64,000 bases of DNA from Marinobacterium jannaschii DSM 6295 (GCF_000620085.1 NZ_JHVJ01000003.1:186001-250000), one strand, 5' to 3'; positions 36,445 through 46,629 are shown, numbered from the stretch's first letter. A program made the numbers and translations. Notes: generated by a model not told the origin, from the sequence alone.

Positions 36445-39356
36445 GCAATCGTCTTGATGCCCCGATGGGCCTGCTGATCGACCGCGAGAGTCAGGTCAGC
36501 TTCAGCTTTGAAGGCAAAGAGTTCAAAGGCTTTGCCGGTGACTCGATCGCCAGTGCCCTGGCGGGTAACGGCCGCTGGGTGATGTCCCGCTCCTTTAAAT
36601 ACCACCGTCCGCGTGGACCGCTGACGATGGCGGGTCAGGATGCCAACACCCTGATCCAGCTGGATAAGGAGCCAAACGTCCTGGCGGATCGCGAACTGGC
36701 AGCCGATGGCCTGAAGGTATTCGGCCAGAACTATAACGGCTCTCTCGACAACGACCGTGACGCACTGCTGGGGCACTTCTCCCGCTTTATGCCGGTGGGT
36801 TTCTACTACCGTTCGTTCTTCAAAGCGCCATTCATGAAGAACAAGGACACCTGGAAGTTCTGGGAACCGACCATCCGTAAGATGGCGGGCCTGGGCGTGC
36901 TGGATCTGGATTTCAAGCCTGAGTACTACGACAAGGCTTACCTGTTCCACGATGTGGTGGTTGTCGGTTCCGGTCCTGCGGGCCTGAGTGCAGCGCTGAA
37001 AGCCGCTGATGCCGGTGCCTCCGTACTGCTGGTTGAAGAACAGCCTGTGCTGGGCGGCTCACTGACTTACAACCGCTTTGATGCTGAAGGCAAAAAGGCG
37101 GATAGCCTGAAAACTGAGCTGCTGGCCAAGGTTGAAGCTCAGGATAATATCGAAGTACTGGTCGGTGCTGCCTGTAATGGTTGGTTCGCCGATAACTACC
37201 TGCCGGTCATCCAGGGCAAGCGGATGTACAAGGTGCGCGCCAAAGAGTGCATCGTGGCTTCCGGCTCTTTCGAGCAGCATGTTGTTTTCCGTAACAACGA
37301 CCTGCCAGGCGTGATGATGAGCAGCGCGGCAACCCGCCTGATGAAGCATTACGCTGTTAAGCCAGGTAACCGTGCCGTGGTACTGACCGGCAACGACGAT
37401 GGCTACCTGACGGCGCTGGAACTGAACCAGCAGGGCGTTGAAGTTGCTGCCGTGGTTGATATGCGCGAAGCGCCACAGGACAAGTCCCTGGCGACAGCGG
37501 TGCTGGCCTGCGGCATCGAAGTGATGAGCGGTTACACCGTTTATGAAGCGATCCCGACCAAAGGCAACAAACATGTGCGTGCGGTTGATGTACGCCAGAT
37601 CGTTGGTCGCGGTGCTGTCGCTAAGCACGGTGAAACTATCGACTGTGACCTGGTCTGCATGTCTGCCGGCTATATGCCGGTTTACCAGCTGCTGTGTCAG
37701 GCGGGTGGTCAGCTGCGTTACGACGACAATGCTTCCGAATTTGCCCTGAGCAACCTGCCGAAGATCCTGCGCATTGCCGGTTCTGTGAACGGTATCCACG
37801 ATCTGGACGCGGTACTGGCCGATGGCGAGCGCGCTGCTGTCGAGGCGCTGCAGGCGCTGGGTATGGCGGGCGACGCAACGGCACCGGCGGTTAGCTGCAA
37901 GCGTCAGGTTAACTTTGACTGGCCGATCTTCAGCCACCCGAAAGGCAAGGACTTTGTCGATTACGATGAAGACCTGCAGGCGAAGGATATCGTCAACGCG
38001 ACCCGTCTGGGTTACCGCGACGTTCAGCTGGTTAAACGTTTCTCTACCGTGGGTATGGGACCGTCCCAGGGCCGTCATTCGGCACTGCCAACCGCGCGTC
38101 TGGTGGCTGATGCTACCGATCGCACTGTGACTGAAACCGGTGTCACCACCGCACGTCCGCCATTCTCGCCTGAGAAACTGGCGCATGTGGCAGGTCGTAT
38201 CTTCGATCCGTACCGTCGTACTGCGATGCATCACCGTCACAAGGAGATGGGCGCTAAGATGATGCCGGCGGGTAACTGGCAGCGTCCGGCTTTCTACGGT
38301 CAGCCGGAGCAGCGTGATCAGTGCATGCAGACCGAATCCAGCCATGTGCGTAACAAGGTGGGCGTGATTGACGTCAGCACCCTGGGCGGCATTGAGCTGC
38401 GTGGTGCCGATGCAGCGGAATTCATGAACCGCATCTACACCTTCGCCTTTCTCAAGCAGCCGGTGGGTAAAACCCGCTACGCGGTGCTGACTAACGAACA
38501 CGGCGTTGTGATCGATGATGGTGTGGCTTGCCGCATCACCGAAGACCACTTCTACGTGACGGCGACCACCAGCGGCGTCGATCGCGTTTACCGCGAGATG
38601 ATGAAGTGGAACGCGCAGTGGCGTCTGGATGTAGATATCACCAACGTGACGTCTGCGTTCGCGGCGGTAAACCTGGCCGGTCCGGATTCCCGTAAGGTGC
38701 TGGAGAAGCTGGCGAAAGATGTCGATCTGAGTCCTGAAGGCTTCCCATACCTGGCGTACCGCGAAGGCAGTGTGGCGGGTATTCCGGCACGTATGCTGCG
38801 AGTTGGCTTCGTCGGTGAGCTGGGCTATGAGATCCACGTACCGGCCCGTTTCGGTGAGGCCCTGTGGGATGCCCTGATCGAAGCGGGCAAAGAGTTTGAT
38901 ATCCGTCCGTTCGGCGTTGAGACCCAGCGTCTGCTGCGTCTTGAGAAGGGTCATATCATCGTCAGCCAGGATACCGATGGCATGAGCCATCCGGGTGAAC
39001 TGGATCTGGGCTGGGCGGTTAGCCGTAAGAAGCCGTTCTTCGTTGGCTGTCGTTCGGTTGATATCGTGATGGCGCAGCCGCAGACCCGTAAGTTGGTGGG
39101 CTTCAAGCTGCCACAGGGTACGCGTAAGCCGGAAGAGGGCCATCTGGTTCTCAACGGTGCTGATATCAGCGGTAACGTGACCTCCTGTGAGTTCTCGCCT
39201 TCAGTGGGCGCGATCATCGGTCTGGCCTATGTGGGTATTGGCCAGAGTGAAGTGGGCGAGCGATTCCCGATCCGTGTCGACGGTGGTGAGATCGTGCATG
39301 CCGAAGTGGTTGAACTGCCATTCTTCGATCCGGACAACAAGCGTCAGGCGCTTTGA
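36441..39356 (+). CDS. soxA: Sarcosine oxidase alpha subunit
   Basis: This 971-residue subunit carries an N-terminal ferredoxin-like domain (about residues 15-100), an NAD-binding flavoprotein part with Val-Val-Gly-Ser-Gly-Pro-Ala-Gly-Leu near residue 173, and a C-terminal GcvT-like folate domain (about 600-960). The folate domain transfers the methyl carbon to THF. Length is typical. soxB, soxD, soxA and soxG are in the usual order and tightly spaced. Confidence 0.95.
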   Translation: MSNRLDAPMGLLIDRESQVSFSFEGKEFKGFAGDSIASALAGNGRWVMSRSFKYHRPRGPLTMAGQDANTLIQLDKEPNVLADRELAADGLKVFGQNYNGSLDNDRDALLGHFSRFMPVGFYYRSFFKAPFMKNKDTWKFWEPTIRKMAGLGVLDLDFKPEYYDKAYLFHDVVVVGSGPAGLSAALKAADAGASVLLVEEQPVLGGSLTYNRFDAEGKKADSLKTELLAKVEAQDNIEVLVGAACNGWFADNYLPVIQGKRMYKVRAKECIVASGSFEQHVVFRNNDLPGVMMSSAATRLMKHYAVKPGNRAVVLTGNDDGYLTALELNQQGVEVAAVVDMREAPQDKSLATAVLACGIEVMSGYTVYEAIPTKGNKHVRAVDVRQIVGRGAVAKHGETIDCDLVCMSAGYMPVYQLLCQAGGQLRYDDNASEFALSNLPKILRIAGSVNGIHDLDAVLADGERAAVEALQALGMAGDATAPAVSCKRQVNFDWPIFSHPKGKDFVDYDEDLQAKDIVNATRLGYRDVQLVKRFSTVGMGPSQGRHSALPTARLVADATDRTVTETGVTTARPPFSPEKLAHVAGRIFDPYRRTAMHHRHKEMGAKMMPAGNWQRPAFYGQPEQRDQCMQTESSHVRNKVGVIDVSTLGGIELRGADAAEFMNRIYTFAFLKQPVGKTRYAVLTNEHGVVIDDGVACRITEDHFYVTATTSGVDRVYREMMKWNAQWRLDVDITNVTSAFAAVNLAGPDSRKVLEKLAKDVDLSPEGFPYLAYREGSVAGIPARMLRVGFVGELGYEIHVPARFGEALWDALIEAGKEFDIRPFGVETQRLLRLEKGHIIVSQDTDGMSHPGELDLGWAVSRKKPFFVGCRSVDIVMAQPQTRKLVGFKLPQGTRKPEEGHLVLNGADISGNVTSCEFSPSVGAIIGLAYVGIGQSEVGERFPIRVDGGEIVHAEVVELPFFDPDNKRQAL

Positions 39357-39367
39357 TAGAGGAAGCT

Positions 39368-40045
39368 ATGACAATGAGTACGATGACACCTGAATCATTC
39401 AGCAAGCGTAGCTTTGTTTATCGTCAGCTGGCGGGCGCTGAGTTCGCTGAAGTCGCTGGCGGTGCGCTGGCGACTGACTTTAAAAACGGTCGTGCCCAGG
39501 CGGAGAAATCCGGCCTGCTGGACCTGTCTGTACTGCCACGCACCGGTTTCCGCGGTAGCCGTGCAGCCGAACATCTGAAAGCGGCAGGCCTGCCGGTACC
39601 GGCTAAGCCGAACCAGGCGGAGCAGTCTGCCAACGGTGAGCTGGTACTGCGCCTGAGCATGAAAGAGTTCTGGGTACTGGGTTCACTGGCGGATAACGGT
39701 GCCGCGATTGACGCGCTCAACCAGCGCCCGCTGCCGGACAGCGATTGCTATGCCCTGTACTGTCAGGACAGCCATAACTGGATTACCCTGACCGGCGCGG
39801 CGCTGCCGGAAACTATGGCTAAGGTCTGTGGTGTCGACCTGCGTGAAGCCAGCTTCGCCAGAGGGGCGATCGCCCAGACCTCTGCTGCGCGTATCAACGT
39901 GATCGTGGTGAACCATGAAGTGAAGGGCATTCCGTGCTTCTCCATCCTCAGCGACAGCGCCTCTGCTGAGTACCTGTGGGAAAGCCTGCTGGATGCGATG
40001 GCAGAGTTCGGTGGCGAGGTGATCGGCAGCAACGCGCTGGCCTGA
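39368..40045 (+). CDS. soxG: Sarcosine oxidase gamma subunit
   Basis: This 225-residue GcvT-like subunit is the last of the sox set. I took the ATG at 39368, preceded by AGAGGAAG; upstream in-frame codons from 39353 overlap soxA and are less likely. Recognisable is Ala-Glu-His-Leu-Lys near residue 60. A strong terminator follows 21 bases after the stop. Confidence 0.92.
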   Translation: MTMSTMTPESFSKRSFVYRQLAGAEFAEVAGGALATDFKNGRAQAEKSGLLDLSVLPRTGFRGSRAAEHLKAAGLPVPAKPNQAEQSANGELVLRLSMKEFWVLGSLADNGAAIDALNQRPLPDSDCYALYCQDSHNWITLTGAALPETMAKVCGVDLREASFARGAIAQTSAARINVIVVNHEVKGIPCFSILSDSASAEYLWESLLDAMAEFGGEVIGSNALA

Positions 40046-40066
40046 TAACTTCGCTTGTCCGACCTT

Positions 40067-40103
40067 AAAAGCCCGGAGGGATGTTCAGTCCCTCCGGGCT
40101 TTT
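40067..40103. terminator. Terminator after soxG, possibly bidirectional
   Basis: AAAAGCCCGGAGGGA (40067-40081) pairs with TCCCTCCGGGCTTTT (40089-40103). A-tract and T-tract flank the stem. The convergent kinase gene ends 40 bases further on. Confidence 0.92.
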
Positions 40104-40142
40104 GGTTTTCTGCCCCGGCGCTGCGGCCGGCAAAGAGGGGGC

Positions 40143-43100
40143 TTAGCCCTCTGCGGTTTCCAGCGCTTCGTTCATCGCGGTCTGAAGCTGTGTAAAGGCC
40201 CGCTCCAGTACCGGCATTAAGCCTGCAATCTGCTGTGGACGCTGCTGTTTGGCATGCTGTTCAATCGTGCGGGCAACATCGCTGAGCGCCATGCCATGCA
40301 TCGTGGCAGCGCTGCCTTTTATCTTATGCGCCTGAATGGCAATGGCCGGGCAATCTTCACGAGTGACGAGGTCGTGCAGCTGCTCCAGCTGACTTTGCAT
40401 ATCGTCGATAAAGATCGCCGTCAGGTTGCCGATCAGTGTCATATCATGTGTCAGTCCGTCGCAGACGGCGGTGAAGTTGTAGATCGGCAGGTCATTGCTG
40501 ACCTCTGTGGAGTCCGGCGCCTGGCGCTGATCCGGCGTATCCGGCGTGGTGCCGTTTTCTGGGAGCGGGCTGTCAGGAGACTCGGGGGGCAGGGCATGCT
40601 TGCTGATCCAGCGCAGCAGAACCCGTTGCAGCTTTTCAGGGTCCACCGGCTTGCTGATATAGTCATCCATGCCGGCGTCCAGGCAGCGCTCGCGGTCGCC
40701 GCGCATCGCATTGGCGGTGAGGGCGATCACCGGTACGGCCGGATTCAGCACCGGCGAGCCTTCTGAGCGGATCCGGCCGGTGGCTTCATAGCCATCCATT
40801 ACCGGCATCTGGCAGTCCATCAGCACCAGGTCATAGTGCTGCTGGCTGAGTATGTCGATCGCCTCGGCACCGTTCTCCGCCAGACCGGCGACGACGCCCA
40901 GCCGTTGCAGTAAACGCTGGGCGACCATCTGGTTCACCTTATTGTCTTCCACGATCAGTATGCGGGCGTTGAATCTGACGAACTGATCGGATGGCATGGC
41001 GCTGTCCGTTGGCAGGCGCGGGTCTGAACCTTCTGCGGCGGTTGCGGGGATCGGTGTCAGCGGCAGCTCGATACAGAATGTGGAGCCGATGCCTTTGCTG
41101 CTCTGAAACTGAATTTCGCCGCCCATTAGTTCGGTCAGCTGGCGCGTGATTGCCAGACCCAGTCCGGTGCCGCCATAGCGGCGCGTAGCTGAGCTGTCCG
41201 CCTGGGTGAACCGCTCAAAAAGATGTACCTGCTCTGACTGGCTCAGGCCGATGCCGCTGTCGCTGATACAGAAGCGGATGCGGGTTGCGTCGGGGGTCTC
41301 GGAAACGGTTTCGCACTCCAGTCCGAACTCGCCTTTCTCGGTGAATTTAAGCGCATTTCCCAGCAGGTTATGCAGTATCTGCTGGATTCTGCCGGGATCA
41401 CCCTGATAGCAACAGTGCGATACCCGGTTGTGGTAGCTAAAACTGAGGCTCTTTTCGGCGGCCCGGAGCTGATAGCCGGTTGTGATCTCCTCCAGTAACC
41501 TGCACAGGTTGAAATCCCTGTTTTCCAGTTCCAGCTTACCGGCCTCGATCTTGGAGAAATCCAGGATATCGTTGAGGATGCGTAGCAGGGCATTGGCGCT
41601 CTTCTTAACCGTGGTTGCCAGACCTCGCTGCTCGCTATCCAGGTTGGTATCCAGCAGCAGTCCGGTGATGCCGATCAGGCCGTTCATCGGTGTACGTATC
41701 TCATGGCTCATATTGGCCAGAAACTCGCCTTTGGCCCGGTTGGCGCTCTGGGCATCATCCCGTGCCTGCTCGATCGAGCGCGCGATACGGTGTTGCTCCG
41801 ATATATCCAGATGGGTGCCGATCATCCGTTTTGGTTTACCGTCCTCGTGCCACTCCACGACCTTACCGGTATCCAGTACCCAGACCCAGTGGCCCTCCTT
41901 ATGGCGCATCCTGGCTTCACAGACATAGCGGTCTGAGTCGCCGCACCAGTGGGCTTCCAGGCGCTCGCCAGACAGCTTCAGGTCGTCGGGATGGGCGTTA
42001 TTCAGCCAGGTATCGATATTGGTTGGCTGCAGCTCCTCCAGGCTGTAGCCGATTATCTCTGCCCAGCGTTCGTTGAAACTCACTTCGCCGGTCTGCACCA
42101 TCCAGTCCCAGATGCCGACATCAGTGCTTTCCAGCACCATCTCCAGCCGGGTGTTGGACTCCGCGGCGGCCAGTTCGGCCAGTTTTCGCTTAGTGATATT
42201 GGTGCGGATGGCAATAAACTGGCTGATCTCTCCTGCCGCATCACGAATCGGCACTATAGTGCTGTCAAGCCAGTAAAGTTTGCCGGATTTAGCCTGGTTG
42301 CAGATCTCTCCGTGCCATACCTGGCCGGCGTTGATGGTCTGGTACATCTGCTGGAAGAAGGCGTCGTCATGTACACCTGAGTTGAGGATGCGGTGGTTCT
42401 GGCCAATCAGCTCTTCGGCGCTGTAGCCACAGGTGCGGATGAATTTGTCGTTGGCGAAGGTAATCGTACCCTGCCTATCGGTGACCGCCAGGATCGCGTG
42501 CTGGCTGAGGGCAAACTCCTGCGCGGCCAGGTCCGCCAGGGCTTTCTCCCGCTGGGTGATCTCTTCATCAAGGCGGTCGATGGAGGTGGTGGTTCTTTGC
42601 AGGTTTTCTGCCATCTTGTTGAACGAACGCCCCAGAGCACCGATCTCGTCCGCTCCCAGATCAGGGATACGGTGCTCCAGCTGGCCCCCGCCGACCAGCT
42701 CGGCTCCCTGGCTGATCCTCTCAATCCGTTGCAGTAAGCCGCGCTTGAGCAGCCAGTAGAGCAGCGCGATCAGCAACAGCCCGATCGTCAGCATCACGGC
42801 GATGGTATAGCGGGTGATCGACAACTCCGGATTCAGGGCTTCCTGGTGATCATAGATGATATTGATCGCCCCCTGCGTTTGTCCCACCGGAATGGGTTTG
42901 CTGCGCCATAGCAGGCCGTCCTGTGGACGGAAATGCCCCCGGGCATCGGTAGTAAGCTGGTCGGGCAGGCTGTTGCGGTAGCGGGCGATGATCTTGCCGT
43001 CTTCGTCGCTGATCAGGGCGGACAGCACCGGGTTGCCGCTGCTGACCAGCTGATCAACCGCGATCTTCAGGGTTTCCTGCTGGATCGCCTGCCAGTCGGC

Positions 43101-43667
43101 CGAAACGATAATCCAGCCGATGCTTTCGCCTTCACTCAGCACCGGGCTGATAACCCACTGGGTCAGTTCCCGCTGCAGGTTAATCTCCGTCAGGTAAGGG
43201 TCCTGGCCGGGCGATCCGGCGATCACCTGGCGGGAATCGACGGCATCCAGCATCGGGTTATCCGTAATATCCCGCTGTATCAGGCGTTCGCTGAACAGCC
43301 TGGTGTTGCGGTGATCCAAGGTGCTGGCCGCGAAGACCCGCCCGTCGGGCCTGGCGACCAGTATGTAGTTAATAAACGGATAGATAGCGGGAAGGTCGTT
43401 CAGGACCCGATTAATTCCTTGATTGTCATCCAGATGGAGGGCTTTTCTGATAGCCCGGTTCTGGGCCACGGTCCGTGTAATCTGATTAACCTGGGCCTGC
43501 TTGTCCTCGATGCGGGAGAGGGCAAACTCAAGGTTGCCATTGAGCTGTTTCGAAAGGGCTTCTGACAGGCTGCGCCGGGTTTCGCTCAGGAAAAAATAAC
43601 CCATTGCACTCATTACCAGTGCGACGACCAGTATCCCGGCGAGGATGATCCTTGGGACAAGCTTCAT
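40143..43667 (-). CDS. Hybrid sensor histidine kinase (Cache-HAMP-PAS-PAS-HisKA-HATPase-REC-HPt)
   Basis: This 1174-residue membrane protein has a transmembrane segment at residues 6-27, a periplasmic Cache-like sensor (about 30-280), a second membrane helix (about 286-307) and HAMP. Two PAS domains follow (about 385-630). Then come HisKA with Met-Ser-His-Glu-Ile-Arg-Thr-Pro-Met-Asn, an ATPase domain and a receiver with Val-Leu-Met-Asp-Cys-Gln-Met-Pro-Val-Met-Asp-Gly. A C-terminal HPt ends it, with Ala-His-Lys-Ile-Lys-Gly. All phosphotransfer residues are present. No partner response regulator is encoded nearby. Confidence 0.92.
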   Translation of the reverse strand: MKLVPRIILAGILVVALVMSAMGYFFLSETRRSLSEALSKQLNGNLEFALSRIEDKQAQVNQITRTVAQNRAIRKALHLDDNQGINRVLNDLPAIYPFINYILVARPDGRVFAASTLDHRNTRLFSERLIQRDITDNPMLDAVDSRQVIAGSPGQDPYLTEINLQRELTQWVISPVLSEGESIGWIIVSADWQAIQQETLKIAVDQLVSSGNPVLSALISDEDGKIIARYRNSLPDQLTTDARGHFRPQDGLLWRSKPIPVGQTQGAINIIYDHQEALNPELSITRYTIAVMLTIGLLLIALLYWLLKRGLLQRIERISQGAELVGGGQLEHRIPDLGADEIGALGRSFNKMAENLQRTTTSIDRLDEEITQREKALADLAAQEFALSQHAILAVTDRQGTITFANDKFIRTCGYSAEELIGQNHRILNSGVHDDAFFQQMYQTINAGQVWHGEICNQAKSGKLYWLDSTIVPIRDAAGEISQFIAIRTNITKRKLAELAAAESNTRLEMVLESTDVGIWDWMVQTGEVSFNERWAEIIGYSLEELQPTNIDTWLNNAHPDDLKLSGERLEAHWCGDSDRYVCEARMRHKEGHWVWVLDTGKVVEWHEDGKPKRMIGTHLDISEQHRIARSIEQARDDAQSANRAKGEFLANMSHEIRTPMNGLIGITGLLLDTNLDSEQRGLATTVKKSANALLRILNDILDFSKIEAGKLELENRDFNLCRLLEEITTGYQLRAAEKSLSFSYHNRVSHCCYQGDPGRIQQILHNLLGNALKFTEKGEFGLECETVSETPDATRIRFCISDSGIGLSQSEQVHLFERFTQADSSATRRYGGTGLGLAITRQLTELMGGEIQFQSSKGIGSTFCIELPLTPIPATAAEGSDPRLPTDSAMPSDQFVRFNARILIVEDNKVNQMVAQRLLQRLGVVAGLAENGAEAIDILSQQHYDLVLMDCQMPVMDGYEATGRIRSEGSPVLNPAVPVIALTANAMRGDRERCLDAGMDDYISKPVDPEKLQRVLLRWISKHALPPESPDSPLPENGTTPDTPDQRQAPDSTEVSNDLPIYNFTAVCDGLTHDMTLIGNLTAIFIDDMQSQLEQLHDLVTREDCPAIAIQAHKIKGSAATMHGMALSDVARTIEQHAKQQRPQQIAGLMPVLERAFTQLQTAMNEALETAEG

Positions 43668-44069
43668 CTGCTACTCCTGTTAAGCTGCACCGGGGACACC
43701 GGGAACGATGACGTCTGCATCTGGCCAGCGACTTTACGACTGCATGAGCCAGCCGATAGCCGTCAGACTGAGCCGCGGGTTGGTTAACACCATCAACTGC
43801 TTCTATTTGCTGTTTATCGTATCAGGTTAGAGAGGATTTTAAATTTGAACTTTCACCGGGAGTGTCCGCGCGATTTATGCCGCTGAGGCGACAAGGTATA
43901 AGCGTCTGTTTTGCGCATTATAAGACTCGCTAATAGTCAGGTTATTACCTTGCCGGACTGACTGAATTTATCAAATATAGGGCCACCAACGCGTTGCATG
44001 GCAATTATGCGTCGCGCAGCCGGAGCCTGTCTGCTCCCATATAAACCGAGTTTCCATAAGGATAAAAAC
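43668..44069. other. Divergent intergenic region
   Basis: About 400 bases between the kinase gene and the FAD oxidoreductase gene. An in-frame extension of the latter from 43998 is rejected because TAAGGA at 44057-44062 supports the ATG at 44070. No clear operator was found. Confidence 0.5.
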
Positions 44070-45413
44070 ATGGCATTTCCCAAGCACTCTCCTTACGTCA
44101 TTGTTGGCGCCGGTATCCACGGCCTGAGCACCGCCTATCATCTGGCACTGCAACTGAAAGCACAGGGTAAGGGCAGCGGCGCAGATATTATTGTGGTCGA
44201 TAAGTCCGGTATCAGCGCAGGCGCGACCGGTATTGCCTGCGGCGTTATCCGCAATAACTATTTCCAGCCGGCGATGCGCGAATTGATGGCGCACAGTGTA
44301 AAAGTATGGGAGAGCGATCCGGAAGCTTACAGCTATCATCCGGTGGGCTACATGCAGATCAGTCCTGAATCGATGCATGCCGACGTGGCGTCTATCTACG
44401 AGCAGCAGCAGGCGATCGGTTACGAGTCCCGCTTTATCGAAGGCGAAAAAGACTGCGCCAACTATATGAAAGATATCTTCCATGACTGGCAGGCGCAGGG
44501 TATCACATCGGTACTGCATGAGATGCCGGGTGGCTACGCCAACAACACCAAGGCGATGTACGGCCTGGCGGGCAAAGCAGAAGCCGAGGGTGTACGTATC
44601 ATGTCCGGTGTGACTGTGACCGGCTTCAAGCACGCCACTGACGGTGCTATCACAGCGGTAGAAACTGACCGTGGCGAGATTGAAACCGACTACGTTGTCA
44701 TCGGTGCCGGTCCCTGGGCCAAGACTTTCTGGGATATGCTGGAGATGCCGAACAGCGTCGACATCAAGAACCCGAACGATGGCTCTATCGCCACTGATAT
44801 CCCGATGTGGGTGTACTGGTCGCTGCAGGAAGGCACCCTGGGGGTCGATCCTAAGATGCAGGTGACCAACGACGGCAAGATGCCACCGGTTATTCATGTC
44901 GACAGCAATGCACCACTGTACTCAGATGAAGATGGCTCGCTGATCACTGATGAGATGTGGGGTATCTACTACAAGCCTGACTTCCACTTCGGTGGCGTGC
45001 AGGGCGGTGCTGCGCCGTTTATCGTCGATAAGCCTGCCGACCAGGTGAAGGTTGATCCGTATGGCCCTGAATCTCCGGAGTTTATCGTAGGTGCCGAGTT
45101 CGCCCATATGTGGGTTTCCGCGCTGGCGCACTGTCAGAAGCGTTTCTCCGGCACCATCGTGAAATACAAGGATGAGCCATCCGGCGGTATCGGTTGCTTT
45201 ACGCCGGACAGCTTCCCGGTGTTCGATACCGTGCGTAAGAACTGTTTCTTTATTGCCGATTCCAACCACGGCTACAAAATGCTGGGCGTGGGTAAACTGG
45301 TGGCAGAAGAGATCTGCGGAGACAAGCCTGCGCTGCTGGAGCCATTCCGTCTGTCGCGCTTCGCCGAAGGTAAGCTGCACCCGGTATCTAACAGCCCGTT
45401 TCCCTGGAGCTGA
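44070..45413 (+). CDS. SoxB-like FAD-dependent amine oxidoreductase
   Basis: This 447-residue DAO-family flavoprotein has the FAD motif Val-Gly-Ala-Gly-Ile-His-Gly-Leu-Ser near residue 12, Gly-Val-Ile-Arg-Asn-Asn-Tyr-Phe near residue 58 and C-terminal Asp-Ser-Asn-His-Gly-Tyr-Lys-Met-Leu-Gly-Val-Gly. It resembles sarcosine oxidase beta subunits, but no alpha, gamma or delta partner is adjacent. It may act alone on an N-methyl or cyclic amino acid, such as dimethylglycine or N-methylglutamate. A LysR gene follows 235 bases downstream on the same strand. Confidence 0.82.
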   Translation: MAFPKHSPYVIVGAGIHGLSTAYHLALQLKAQGKGSGADIIVVDKSGISAGATGIACGVIRNNYFQPAMRELMAHSVKVWESDPEAYSYHPVGYMQISPESMHADVASIYEQQQAIGYESRFIEGEKDCANYMKDIFHDWQAQGITSVLHEMPGGYANNTKAMYGLAGKAEAEGVRIMSGVTVTGFKHATDGAITAVETDRGEIETDYVVIGAGPWAKTFWDMLEMPNSVDIKNPNDGSIATDIPMWVYWSLQEGTLGVDPKMQVTNDGKMPPVIHVDSNAPLYSDEDGSLITDEMWGIYYKPDFHFGGVQGGAAPFIVDKPADQVKVDPYGPESPEFIVGAEFAHMWVSALAHCQKRFSGTIVKYKDEPSGGIGCFTPDSFPVFDTVRKNCFFIADSNHGYKMLGVGKLVAEEICGDKPALLEPFRLSRFAEGKLHPVSNSPFPWS

Positions 45414-45648
45414 TTGTCCTGCGATCGTTTTAGCCGCATCACTCTGCCGGCCTTATCCTCGCCGGCAGAGACACTTTGTTCCCTGTATTGAACGTCAGAG
45501 GGGTTTCAGAGCATCCGCTGAAGTCCCTTGTTTTTTATGCGTTTTCCGGCTGTCATTCGACGCCGCTCTCTTGATCCCCACCTCTATCTGCGAAATAGTA
45601 AGGCGATGGGCTCTCACGCCCCTTTAAGATGCCGGAAAAGGTCCAGCC

Positions 45649-46629
45649 ATGCTGAAGCAGGAAAAGTTTGTCGAACTCAGTGCACTGCGTATTTTTACCG
45701 TGGTGGCTGATTCAGAAACCCTCACCCAGGCCGCAGAAAAGCTGGGTATCACGCAGTCGGCTGTGTCCCAGGCGCTGAAGCAGCTGGAAACCCAGATGAA
45801 TGTCGAGCTGGTGGTGCGGCGCTCGCGGCCGCTCAAGCTGACCGCCAGTGGTCGGGTGATGCGCCGCTATGCCCGCAGTCTGCTGGAGGATCATCAGCGT
45901 ATGCATGCGGCGGTAGGCATGGCTTCCGAACAGGGCCTGGCGAAGCTGCGGCTTGGCCTGATTGATTCCTTTGCCGATGCGGCGGGGCAGCAGATCCTGG
46001 AACAGCTGATGCCCTTTGCCGAGCAGCTGACCCTGCGTACCGGTCTGGTCGGTCCATTGAAAGAAGCGTTACTGGAGCGGGATATCGATATGCTGCTGAC
46101 CAGCGACCCGATGCAGGACCACCCGGAGCTGGAGATGCTGCCGATACTGCGTGACCCTTTTGTGGCACTGGTGGCGGAAAAACACCTGCCGCAATGTGGC
46201 GAAAGTGTTATTCAGCTTGCGGCTAACCTGCCTTTTATCAGCTACAACCGCCAGCTCCGGCTGGGCGGGCTGACTCAGCTGATTGCCCGGCGTCTCGGTA
46301 TTGAGTTGCCGATTCGTTACGAACTGGATAGCACCACGACCTTGCTGCGTTTTGTGCAGAACGGTCACGGCTGGGCGTTTGCCCCGGCTACCTGCCTGAT
46401 GCAGAACCCGATGCTGTTGCAGGGGGTGCGGATACTGCCGGTTGAGCCGGGCAGCCATGCCCGCTATATCTGCCTGCTGGCGAGGAAAGGGGAGTTTGGC
46501 GACCTGCCCCGGCAGATCGCCCGGATTTGCCGCGATATCTACAGTCAGCAACTGGTACCGCAACTGCCGGTTGCGGCACCCTGGCTGGCCGAGCAGGCGT
46601 ATCCGATTGAGGAGTTACCAGCACTTTGA
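45649..46629 (+). CDS. LysR-family transcriptional regulator
   Basis: This 326-residue protein has a winged helix in about residues 8-66 (Thr-Leu-Thr-Gln-Ala-Ala-Glu-Lys-Leu-Gly-Ile-Thr-Gln-Ser-Ala-Val-Ser). The effector-binding domain follows. The closest partner is the FAD oxidoreductase gene upstream, so control of that gene is a fair guess. Confidence 0.82.
   Translation: MLKQEKFVELSALRIFTVVADSETLTQAAEKLGITQSAVSQALKQLETQMNVELVVRRSRPLKLTASGRVMRRYARSLLEDHQRMHAAVGMASEQGLAKLRLGLIDSFADAAGQQILEQLMPFAEQLTLRTGLVGPLKEALLERDIDMLLTSDPMQDHPELEMLPILRDPFVALVAEKHLPQCGESVIQLAANLPFISYNRQLRLGGLTQLIARRLGIELPIRYELDSTTTLLRFVQNGHGWAFAPATCLMQNPMLLQGVRILPVEPGSHARYICLLARKGEFGDLPRQIARICRDIYSQQLVPQLPVAAPWLAEQAYPIEELPAL

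Noticed and set aside
37059-39143. A 694-codon minus-strand frame inside soxA
   Set aside because: Shadow of soxA caused by codon bias.
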